Positions 20,097 through 30,037 of a DNA stretch of 64,000 nucleotides are shown one piece after another (position 1 is the stretch's first letter; the number at the start of each line of letters is the position of its first letter). Below the pieces are notes generated by a model, which saw nothing but the letters and a program-made list of their open reading frames with translations, was not told the DNA's origin and made no database searches. The stretch comes from Pyropia haitanensis (lineage: Eukaryota > Rhodophyta > Bangiophyceae > Bangiales > Bangiaceae). The stretch lies in NCBI GenBank assembly GCA_008729055.1, contig SDUX01000002.1, positions 4,615,874-4,679,873 of the forward strand. Reading direction: 5' to 3'. The position numbers and the translations under genes were made by a program.

Positions 20097-22618
20097 TCAC
20101 AGACTCTCCGTGGACATGGACTGCATCTTGGCCGTCTGGAAGCGCGTGAGCAGAAAGGGCGGGACGACGTCGCCAAGCTGCTCCGCCGAAACGACGCAAA
20201 GGCCCGGACGCGCCTCAAAGTAGCTGTCAGCGAGAGCCTCACATGCCGCGTCCGTCAGCTTCCGGTTGGTGAAGAAGACGAAGAGCACGTCGTCGCCGGC
20301 AGACCGCAACAGCGCGGTGGCCGCCCACGCCGACGTGTAGAAGTTGGAGATGACGTCCTCCCCGACCTCTTTGTCCTTGTGTGACTGCTTGGTTTGCCCG
20401 TAGATATGGAGCTTACCACGCTTCTCGCCCCCCAAGCGCGTCGACACGGTGCAGCGCACGTCCACGACAGGATTGCCGGCACACGACAGGAAGACCCCAT
20501 TCTCCAGGCCAACAGAGACCGCCGTGTCACCAGCGAGAGGTGTCGCCCGCACTTTCGGATGCACGGCCAGCACAGGGGACTTGCGGGAGAGGGAGCGCGC
20601 CACCTCTCGGTACACCTCACGCGGCTGGTCCAGAATGAGCTCTGTGTCGACCAGCTGCGGGCCTCCCAAAGCGCCGGGGAGTAGGTCACGGACGGTCAAA
20701 GGACGAGATCGCAGCCTAGGGTAGAGGGCGGCGTTCAGGCAAACGGCAAACACCTGCTCAGTCTGCTGCCAAGTGTAGAGCGCTGGCGTCATCAGGGACG
20801 GCGGGACAACGCCAAGGACTCCCCAGCTCCGTAGCTGCACTTGAGGAAGCCGTACCGTGACGTAGTCCTCGCCCTCGGCGCAAAGCTCCACGATACCGTT
20901 CTCCGCCGCCTTAGCCACGTGCTCCTCCGCCTTGGTCCTGTCCAGCATAGACCGGGAGACTGACCGGACAGGAATGCGTGCAAGCGCCAGTCGCGCCAGT
21001 GTCTTGTACAGGTCCCGATCGTAAACTGTGGGCAACCGGGCCATCGCTCGACCAACAGCAGCGCCCCAGTCTACCAGGTCCAGATCCTCCAGATGTACGG
21101 TGCCAGACATGTCCAGCTGGTTGCGCACGGCCACCCCAACGTACACCAGGAATCGAGGGCGACAGTCCGTGTCGGCCAGCGCGACACGGGCAACGTCTTG
21201 GTTCAGCAACATCTGGATCAATCTTGGACGGAGGAGGCGCAGCTTGACGGGCTTGGTGATGACGTCCGCCATCAGCTCGGCGGCCGCCGCCGCATCCAAT
21301 CGGCCGGGGGACAGGGGCACCTCATTCAGCTTCTCTGTCACAAGCAAGTCCAGCCCCTCCAGAGGCGTGCCAGACAAAATAGGGAGGAACACGACCCCGG
21401 CCTTGGCAGCCCAGTCATTGATCGCGCTCACCATCTCCTTGAAGCACATGTGGGCGGCTTCGGTGCTGTACCCCTCGGACACCTCCAGGCGCCTGAGGTA
21501 AAACTGGTACTCGTCGACGTGCACCGCCAGGACGACGGCAGCGGGTCTGAGGCGGCCGCCATCGTCCGCAGCGGGTGTAGTCGCGTCGGCAGAGGACGAG
21601 CGCGCCGCAAGCGAGGCACCCGCCCGCCGAAGAGCTCCTGCCACAATGGCGTCCAGAACAGCACCCGGCGTCAGACCGACCAGGGAGTTGCCGTTCTTCT
21701 CGTGTACCACCCCTGGGTCAACGCCCAGCGAGCTAGACGCCAAACGCAAGCCCATGTTGTTGACCATGACCTTGCCGTCCACTCCCGTCCGATAGCCGCA
21801 GCCGTTATTGAAGTCCATGTAGAGCGCCACCGTCACGCAGGGTAGGCCCAGCACCTCTTCAATACGGCCCACAAACTGCAGGTCGCGGTCCGATAGCAAA
21901 CGAAGTGCCTCGTAGCCCAGCCGCGTCTTGCCCACACCGGTAGGTCCGTTGATGACGAACACGTCCGACTTCGCATCGACCGGTTTGAGGGCCCGCATGG
22001 TCGACGAGCGCAGCTGCTCCACCTCAATGTCACGAGACCGCAACTCGTACGACGCGTGCTCCTGGAAGTGGAACATGTACTGCGTCAGCAGTGGGCACAC
22101 CTCCGTGCTCTCCAGCAACTCTAGGATGGTGGAAGTCTGCATGGGGAGCCAAACCGCATACATGGCAGGGAAACAGGACCAGACGAGTACAGAAAGCACC
22201 GGGTTAGAAGCAGAACAAATGAGCACGGTGGGTACTCTGGCAGTAAAGAGTGCACCAAGTGCCTGAACAAGAAGATGCCCACCACTGCCAAAGAAAAAAC
22301 ACGACCACGTACCCTCGTCGGGGAAGGACTCCCCAGCCTCGCGGTCTTGGCTATCGTGATTGTCTTCTGGACGCTGCGCAAGTCGCTCAGCGCCTCCACA
22401 AGGTACTCACCCTCCTTGATCATGAATATCCGGTCCGACTCCAGTCTGCGCTTCTTGTCGGCGGCCAGGCCATCCGCATCCAGCTTCTTCTCGTTCTCTC
22501 TCAGGCGCTCGTTCAGCTTCGACAACTCAACTTCCTTCTGCTTGATTTCGCCTCGCGTCCACAACAGCAGCTCAGCATCAGGGTCGGGGCCCCCGCCATC
22601 CCCGAGGCCTGCCTGCAT
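20097..22618 (-). CDS. Crinkler/RHS-like P-loop NTPase with nuclease-like C-terminus (copy 1), two exons
   Basis: Exon 1 is 22618-22313 and exon 2 is 22136-20097, giving 781 residues. The 176-bp intron has donor GTACGT and acceptor CCATGCAG, both phase 0. Exon 1 encodes a charged coiled coil (RGEIKQKEVELSKLNERLRE, AADKKRRLESDRIFMIKEGE). Exon 2 has a Walker A motif GPTGVGKT at residues 166-173, a hydrophobic strand with VHVDEYQ as Walker B, then helical and winged-helix-like sequence. The C-terminal domain has NPVVDVRCTVS followed by LHIYGQTKQS, a D...QxK pattern like the PD-(D/E)xK nuclease core. This order (NTPase then REase-like domain) is that of the Crinkler-RHS group known from oomycetes, fungi and other eukaryotes; many are secreted or nuclear effectors or conflict proteins. 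No LFLAK motif is seen. The start is uncertain: ATG 22618 follows a possible acceptor, and 22774 is an upstream option. Confidence 0.72.
22137..22312 (-). other. Intron of Crinkler-like copy 1
   Basis: 176 bp on the minus strand, beginning GTACGTGGTC and ending CTCCCCATGCAG. It has a pyrimidine-rich 3' half and joins codons in phase 0 (SPTR to TSTI). The uninterrupted frame through it has no ATG start, which supports splicing. Confidence 0.75.
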
Positions 22619-23479
22619 CTGTAGGTAGGGGCGGGCCCCAGCGGGAGAGCACGCACCCGGGTGCAGCGCGCCGACTCGACTGCCCAGAGGAGGGATGGAA
22701 AGAGAGGCCGGCCGACGATGAAGCAGCACACCGCAGCCGGGTAGTCGCACAAACGGCAGCCCCGCAAAAGCCATCCTGTCCAGCAATACGAGAGGCCCTT
22801 CCAATCTCACCGTGGCCGCTCTCACGACAGCAGCATGGGGCAGGTGCGGGGAGGACAAGACAACCAGGCCACCGACTGTCAAGGGCCGAGGAGCCGGCCC
22901 CGGACGCTCAACGACGTGGCCCGACAGCAGCAGGGGAGGCGGGAGGACAACAGGAAGAGGGGAAAAGAACAGCGGCAGGGCAGGCGGAAGGGCGACAGGA
23001 AGAGGGGGGAGGGACAGCAGGGCAGGGCAGGCAGCAGGGTGCCAGGAAGAGGGAGGAGCTGGTGTTTCAGCGAGGTAGGAGAAGCGCAGTCGGACCGGTA
23101 TCTGACGTAGGGTACGGTTGGGTGGATAGCCACTTATGGGTCGTCAAATGTGGGTCGGAGGCTTAACGTGGCAGAAACGTGTCCCCGACCCACGCCACCG
23201 ACCCACATTTGACATGCCGAAGCTCTCTAATGTCGCTCGGGGCGGGCTCCCTATGTTTAGCCACCTGCTCTGTATTCTTCTGGCCAGCGGTCTGCGGGGT
23301 CACGTACGCATCGGTTGCGAACGTGGACGGCGTGCCTGGTGGGGTGTGTGGTCGCAACGGACTGGCCTGCCGCCAACGACGTTGCGCCTAGCTCGTTCCC
23401 CCCCCCCGCCCGCGCCTTTTTACCGGCTGGGTGGTATGCGCCCTTGGCGGGAGCGTGGGCGGGTGGAGCCCGCGGCCGG
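22619..23479. other. Region between divergent genes, with a 16-bp inverted repeat
   Basis: It separates the minus-strand Crinkler-like gene from the plus-strand membrane protein gene. It holds a purine-rich plus strand at about 22.9-23.08 kb (GGGAGGA/GGCAGG words) and the perfect inverted repeat at 23143-23213. The start codon of the plus-strand gene should lie in 23.2-23.48 kb but is not fixed; ATGs at 23214 and 23252 are in other frames and a C-run at about 23397-23406 may shift the frame. Confidence 0.4.
23143..23213. repeat. Perfect 16-bp inverted repeat with 39-bp loop
   Basis: Left arm GTCAAATGTGGGTCGG at 23143-23158 pairs exactly with CCGACCCACATTTGAC at 23198-23213. A partial extra copy of CCGACCCAC lies in the loop at about 23185. 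It lies between two divergent genes. It could be a regulatory hairpin, a protein-binding palindrome or the remains of a miniature transposon. Confidence 0.85.
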
Positions 23480-24700
23480 GTGGCGGTAGCGGCGGTGGCC
23501 ATCGCCGCCGCCGCCGCCGCCGCGGGCGCGCCGACGGGTGCGGACGCCGCGTGCCCATCTGTTGTGAACGTGACCAGCGACTACACGCGGACCGAGTTGG
23601 ATGTGGTACGTTTGGGGGGAAGGGTGGGTGGTGGCCTCTTTCAGAGTGGGGGGCGGTGCAGGTGGGGGTCTGAGCTCACGGACAGCGTCATCTGTCCCGT
23701 GGCGTTAGCCCGACGGGGTTGGCCATGTGCCTCTTGCCCTCGGCGGCAGCGCTCCGCCGCCGTGGCCCCCGACGCACACCAGAACACCCCACTCACACAC
23801 TCGCCGATGCACCCCGACAGCGCCTGCACGCTCTTCCCGCGCCCCCCCTCCCCCCCCGCGCCCCCACGAAAAAAAAAAACCTTCACGTGGTCCCCCCCCC
23901 CACCCCACCCCCCTCACGACCCAGGGAACCGCGGGCGCTCTCGCCCAAGTTCCCACCCAAAACGTCGTCTTCTCCGCCTCGGCCACCCCCCTCAACGTCA
24001 CGGGCGGCACGGAGGTGTCTCTCACCGTGCGGGTGGACCCCCCCTGTGGCGCAGCCGGGGAGCTGGCGTCTCGCACCGCCCTCGCCGCCTCCCTCTTCCT
24101 CACCCGCCGCGACGGGTCGGTGCGGCGGGTGCCCACGGACCGCTCCTGGGGGTGGCGCGGCGGGGCGCACTCGGTGCTGTCCGCGGCGGTTCTGTACGCC
24201 GCGGATTGGGAGGAGGAGCGGATGCTCCCTGGGGCCTCCTGGGTCACCCACCTGCCCCGAACCGCGACGAGCACCTTTTGGACGTCGATCGTCAAGACGC
24301 TGCTGGCGGATATTTGCGACGGAGTGCACCCCTTGAACGCGGCGGCACCGCCGCCGGGGGCGTCGGGAGTGGGGGGGGAGGGGGGGCGGCGGCGGGGGGG
24401 GGGGGGGGGGGGGGTGCCGCGTCGGGCGACGGGGGCTCGCCGGCCTGGCCGCGGGGCGCAAAGATCGCGACGGCCGCCCTCGGCGCCGCCGCGGGCGTGG
24501 CCGCCGCGGCCGCCGCGGCGCTCGGGGCGGCCCTTCACCGGCAGCGCGGTCGCGGGGCGGGCCGCGATGGGTCGGCCGCCGCCGCCGCCGCCGCCGTCGC
24601 GGCCGCCGGTGGCGGGGCTGGCGGGGGCACCCCGCCGGCGCCCCCACCGGGGCCTGCCGGGAGCGGCGGATGCAGCGGCCCCGCACCCGTGGTGGCCCCC

Positions 24701-24738
<38 letters not shown>

Positions 24739-25280
24739 ACCGACGTCTTCCGCCGCCGCCGCCGCCGCCGCCGCGCTGGCCGCCAGAGGTGACGGGTCGA
24801 CAGCCACAAGGCGGGCGGGGCGGCGGCCGCCGACTGCTTGGCCCCCGATCCGCCCTTTCCGGGGCCTCGACGCTGGCCGCCCACTTGGCCACGCGAGAGT
24901 CCCCTCTGCCACCGCTGCAGCCTCTGCCACGGCCGCCGGGGGCGCCACGGGGTAGGTGCTCCTCCCTCCCGACGGTGACGGCGGCACGTGGCCAACCTCC
25001 GGTCGCTCAGCGCGTGGTTTGTGTGCGGGCCATCTTCGCCCCGGACAGAGCCACCCGCGCAAGTTCCTCCCTCGCCGCACCCCTGTCCTCACCCCCACGT
25101 CCACCTCACCCCAGACCCCAAGTCGTTGCGCCGCCCTCCGTCTCACCGTCCCCCGCTCCCCCCATCTCTGCGTTCAATTTCTTTTCTCCCTTGGCAGCCG
25201 CTGTCGCCGCCAACGAGGAAGCGATCACACCCCCGCCACCGCCGCCGTCGCGACGCAGTGCCTCTCCCGTCTTGCCCTAG
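23480..25280 (+). CDS. Putative secreted/type I membrane protein, three exons
   Basis: Exons read as 23480(or earlier)-23605, 23925-24951 and 25198-25280. Exon 1 gives a hydrophobic Ala/Val signal peptide ending GADAACPSVV, then NVTSDYTRTELDV and donor GTACGT. Exon 2 starts after CGACCCAG in the same phase: GTAGALAQVPTQNVVFSASA, TPLNVTGGTEVSLTVRVDPP, then RRVPTDRSW and STFWTSIVKTLLADICDGVH. NVT sites fit N-glycosylation and the sequence looks like a beta-rich ectodomain. After 21 G (24394-24414) the frame changes and a transmembrane helix appears (GAKIATAALGAAAGVAAAAA), then a basic, Pro-rich tail. Exon 2 can end at GTAGGT (24952) and join after TTGGCAG to AAVAANEEAITPPPPPPSRR and a stop at 25280. 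The 5' start is unresolved. The 3' end converges on Crinkler-like copy 2. Family not recognised. Confidence 0.55.
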
Positions 25281-25364
25281 CGGGGGCTACAGTCGGCAAC
25301 GCTAGGCGAGCGGCCGACCGGCCATCGCACGGGAGCTGTCCCTCTCCCGAGCCGCCTCCTCGGC

Positions 25365-28169
25365 CTAGAAGTGCTGCACCACACACTTGAGCAGCGCGCC
25401 GGGGACCATCGTGTTGTGGAAGGTCGTCGAATCAAGAGCAAACGCCAGTTGCTCCTTTGTGGTCACGATGGAGTTGTCAGCGCACATACGGTTGGTGTCC
25501 GCCTTCTTGTTCATGTCGAACTTGACCTGCGCGTCAAGGTACGCAACGCCCCAGTAGACAAACCGCTCCTTCCAGTCCGACCAATAACGGCCAAACGACT
25601 GGCCGTTTGGCAGCAGAGACCAGCTCTTGTAGACCACGTCCGCCGAGAAGAGGTTCTGCTTCTGCTTCTCCGCATCGCCCACCAGGTTCTTAAACTTGTT
25701 CTGGATGCCCACCGCAACCAACTTGCTCTCCAGCTCCGGCATGTGGTCGCACTTCACGCACCGGAAGAACGCCAGGGCGTCCACACCATAGGTTTTTTCC
25801 GTCAGGAGCCACACGCGGTTCTCGAGGTTCACCTCCTTGTCCGTCCCTTCCCAGCTCAGCAGCGTCTGCAGGTTGTGCTGCCCGACGCCCGTCCTTGGCA
25901 CAGACGCGTTCACCCGCACCGTCGTCAGCAGGTCCCCACCGCCGCAGTAGAGGCTGCCCTTGCCAAACAGGTCGCCAATGGACACCGCCGAGAAGCGCTT
26001 GGGATACATCGAGCGGGCAATGGAGTGCGCCCACTCACGATAGCAGCACACAGACTCCCACAGCATCCATGAAGGCGCAGCACTGCGGTCGACTTGGGCG
26101 TCCAGGCAGGCCTTGAACGCCAGCTCGTCGGATGACTCTCGGGCCAGGATCTGCCGCAGCATGAGGGGACTCAAGCGGCCAACAAAGGGGGACCCGCTGC
26201 CAAACACCAGGCCGCGTCGGCGTACGTAGTCCCACACCGGCCTTGCGGTGCCGGGCAGCTTCCCGACAAGCGATGGGAAAGCCACAGCCGAATAGAACAC
26301 TGCGTCTTGTAAGATCAGCTTGGCAAGGAAGATGTTCCGGTCCTCCATCGAGGCAGCATCCCACACGTCTGTAAGAGCCAGTTCAAACTCCTCGCTGATA
26401 AAGTCGTTCAGCATGGCAGCCACATCCTCCCCGTCCTCGGAGTCCACCACCCGGCAGTACAGCTCCACGGCCGTGCGCACATGCCCGCCCGTGGCATACG
26501 CCAACGACCGCGCGATGGGGGTTAGCAGCACCACGCCGCGCTCGCTCAGGTCCCCGCGTCCACCTTGCAAGTCACGACGCAACACCTCCGCCAGCTCGGT
26601 AGAGTCCACCTCCCTTGAGTACAGGTACAAGCCCCTCCGCGCAAGACCCTTCGACGCATCTAGGCACAAAGGAACACAGCCCTCCGGGTCCTCGATCAGA
26701 CCGTTGTAGTGCGGCGCTTTGCGGCGCGACAGCACCGTGGCGCCCTCCTGTACCAGTCTTGACTCGGTTGCGCTTGACAGCACACTGCCCCCACCTTCGT
26801 CAGCGACGCGACAGCATGCCGACACGAGCAGGGCAACGACGCTGGGGATGACGCCGTCTTCGTCCTCGTATAACGCTGCATTCTTGTACAGGTACCGGCG
26901 CAGCGGGACGGCTGCTCCACCCTTGGTCTTGCCGATAATGGCCACCTCGTCCACCAGGATGATCAGGGCATCGTCCGGCGCACCGCGGCCGCCGCGCTTC
27001 ACCATCAGGTCCGTCGCGTCCTCGCGCAACATAGCTGAGGTCAGCACGCCCCGCCGCAGCGCAAAGTTGAGGCACCGGATATGATTGTAAAAACCCGACT
27101 TGCCACAGCGCTCCAGGTCAGCGCGCTCGCAGAAGACCAGTCGCACGCGGACCAGGTCTTCAAAGGTGAGCACCTCGTCTTCCACCAGCTCCGCCTCAAT
27201 CTCGGAGATTCTGAAGTAGGAGTTAAAGTTGACCGCCATGACGACAGCGCCCCCGAGCCAGTCCAGGAAGGTCGGATCCGCTACCGCAGCATCCTTTGCG
27301 GAGATGCAAGCTCCCACGTCGGCCAGCATCTGCTGCATGAGGAAGGTCTTGCCAGCGCCGCTGCTCGCCACGACGCACACAACCCCTGGACGAGGAGTGC
27401 CTTGCTTGCTGTCGGTTGGCAATCGTTTGATAGGCGGGTTATTCGCACCACCACTCGCCGCTGCTGCAGCCGCAATGGCCGCACCACCTTGCTGCTCGTG
27501 CACCATACGGAACAGGTCCGACGCGCACCGACTACGGTCAACCCGCAACTCCGGTGGGGGCGTGGCCGGGTAGCTGGGTAGCACCTCAGTCGCGGATGGG
27601 CGGGATCCATCGTCGGGGCGCTGGATGCCCAGCTCTTGGAGGACGGCTCTGCAGGAGGTCACACGGAGCAATGCACCTTCATGGGGCAGCAGCTCTTCCG
27701 GCAAGATGGGCTCCGCACTCTGTGCACAGACGACAGGTGGTGCCCAGAAGACGACGCAGAAAAAGAGGCATAGCACGTCAAAAGCGTTACCATGCCCACT
27801 CCGCATTCAATGTGAGAAAGAGAACCGACGACAAGCATCAGCCCGGTTGACGAACCGGCAAGCGTTGAACGTGAGAAGACAACAACAGCGTGGAAAGCAT
27901 TGACCAAAGGGGCCAAGAAAACATACCTCGCTAGTCGCGGAACACCGGATGGTCAATGCCGTGAGATGGGCCGACGGCTCGCCGCGGCTGCCATTGCGTG
28001 ACGGCCAAGGCAGCAGCTGCACTCCCAAAAAAGGACGACGTGTAACAAACCGCCTCGCCTCACGGCGAGCACAAGTGGGCGGCTGCAGCTGTGAGCGCGC
28101 CTGCAACACTCTCCAAGGCTGCAGTGTGTAACCGCGGCCAGGCTGCACAAACGTGGCCCCGGCATGCAT
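25365..28169 (-). CDS. Crinkler/RHS-like P-loop NTPase with nuclease-like C-terminus (copy 2)
   Basis: Main exon 27719-25365 (784 residues), preceded by a possible exon 28169-27927 joined through a 207-bp intron (donor GTATGT, acceptor TGTGCACAG, phase 0 as in copy 1). The protein has Walker A VVASSGAGKTFLMQQ, a Walker B strand DDALIILVDEVAIIG, an SxxxR-rich middle and a C-terminal YGVDALAFFRC...VGIQNKFKN block, again D...QxK as in PD-(D/E)xK nucleases. The terminal part is rich in aromatic and charged residues and ends VPGALLKCVVQHF. Without splicing, an ATG at 27806 gives 813 residues starting MRSGHGNAFDVLCLFFCVVF, which reads as a signal peptide; this alternative matters because Crinkler-type proteins are often exported. 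It shares only architecture, not close sequence identity, with copy 1, so this is an old duplication or two family members. Confidence 0.72.
27720..27926 (-). other. Probable intron of Crinkler-like copy 2
   Basis: 207 bp on the minus strand from GTATGTTTTC to CTGTGCACAG with a pyrimidine-rich 3' part. Its position and phase match the intron of copy 1. The competing reading is a start at 27806 with a hydrophobic leader that spans the last part of this intron. Confidence 0.5.
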
Positions 28170-29201
28170 CTGCGTCGTGCACACACGCTCACGTCTCGCA
28201 ACAGGCACCCGAGCCTGCAGGAGGGTGATGTCAGCACCACGATGGGGTCCGCAAGGACAGATCGGACATGACGGACGAGGATCGCAAGCGGACAGAATGT
28301 TGTCCTTTTTTGGACTCTGAGGGTCTCTCCCCGAGCGGACTCGTGGAGCACTCGCGGAAACCACAGCCTCGCCGATTTCTCGCGAGGGCCCGAGCCGTTC
28401 TTGCGAGAGCCCAAGCCCTCCTGGTCGACCCCGCCGCTGCCAATGCCCTGGCCTGTAGGTCAGGGTACTACTCGCGATGAGAACGATACATCACCCACCC
28501 CGAAGACCAAAAACAAGTCCCAGTGCACGTTGCGGGGAGACTCCCGCGGGGGAGGCTGGCGTCGGTCGCTGCGCTGCGCACCTTCGGCGCTTTTGCGACC
28601 GTGGCGGGCTTCTGTTCGTCGGCTTCGGACAGCGGCGTGTCCCCCTTGCTGCCGTCGTCATCCTGCGTCGTCGCCGTGGCCTTGCGCGGGCGGCTTCTCG
28701 GTGCCTCCCGCGGGGGAGCCTCCCTCGTGGGATGCGGGGGTCTGTGCGCCGCGCTGCGCACCGTTGACGGATTGGTGACCGTGGTGGGTGTCTGTACGTC
28801 CGCTTTGGACAGCGGCGAGTTCCCCTCTCTGCCGCCTTCATCATGGGTCGTCTCTGTGGCCGTGCGTGAGCGGTTTCTCGATGGTGCGCGGTACGTTTTG
28901 TTCGTGTGTGTGAGAAGGGTGAGCGGGGGAGCGTGTGGGGGGTGTTGGGGATCGCAGCGCCGGGGGGGGGCGGCATTGGACGGGGAAAGAGTGCTTGGGG
29001 GGGTAATAGAGTCGGCGTCCGCGCGTGCTGTGGGCGGGCGACGGCGGCGGCGATTGTGGGAGACAAGGGGGGTGGGAGATGCGTCTGGAAAGAGGACGGG
29101 TAGGGGGCGGGTGGGGTGCTCCCGTGCCCCCAACGTCAAGTGGCGACGGCGATGCGGTGCAGGGCTGCGACAGGCGCGGTGCCTTCCGCTCTCTCCCCCA
29201 G
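28170..29201. other. Intergenic region with a diverged tandem repeat
   Basis: No gene is resolved. It contains the two-unit repeat listed separately and a GC-rich stretch to 29.2 kb. Promoters for Crinkler-like copy 2 (leftward) and the MIF4G gene (rightward) should lie here. Earlier exons of the MIF4G gene may also be present but are not recognisable. Confidence 0.4.
28541..28890. repeat. Two-unit diverged direct repeat, about 165-185 bp each
   Basis: Both units start with CTCCCGCGGGGGAG (28541 and 28705) and share GCGCTGCGCACC (28571 and 28751), GACAGCGGCG, and a CCGTCGTCATC/CCTTCATCATG region. The frame is open through both on either strand. Differences fall in all three codon positions, so coding constraint is not evident. 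Confidence 0.75.
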
Positions 29202-29994
29202 GTGCGGCCACCCGCCACCTACCCGGCCGTAGAGGAGCCCGCACTGACACCCGCCCTCTCCCCTCTGCTTTGGCGTCTGCTGGTGAGTGCACGGCTGTGG
29301 CGTCCCCCGAACCCCCCTTCTCCCCTCCTCCACCACCCCCCCCCCCTTCCCCCACCAGAGTTTCGAGCCGACGACGTGGTGCACGCGGCGGCGGCGGCGG
29401 CGGCGGGTATGGGGGCCGCGGCGGGGGCGGGGGCATGGGTGTGGCCCTGCGGCGGCAGCGCTCGTGTGGGTGAGGGGAAAGGAGGGGGTGGGTGGTGGGA
29501 GCGGGAGATTGTGGGGGGGAGGGGGGCGGGGGTGGTGAGAGGGGGGGGTGGTGCCGATGGAGACGCTGTGGTACAGACGAACAGCAACGTGGGGAGAGGA
29601 GCCAGCAGGAGGTGGGGGGGGAGGCGGCCGCGCCCTGGCCCGCTGACGTGGGCGGGTCCCCGCTTTCTTTTTTCGTTTCCCGTCCACCCCGCGTGTCCCC
29701 ATTTCCCTCTGTTTTTTCCGTCGCGCCCGTGGGGGGGAGGGGCGGCTCCCGCCGGCGTGTCCCGCCCGCGGCGGGCGCGTGCACCGCCGCCGCCGCCGCC
29801 GTCAACCGCGGCGGGCTTTCCGTGGATGGGCCGCGGGTGGTGCCCCTCTGCCCCGCGGCGGGCCCCGCCCACCGGGCGCCCACGCCGTCGACCGCGGGGT
29901 GGCCCCCGGCGGCTGCGGCGGTGGCACCGTGGCGGCCGCCTCTGGCCGCCGCGCCCCCCCCCCAGGCGATACGCGCGGTCGCGGTGGCGACGGC

Positions 29995-30037
<43 letters not shown>

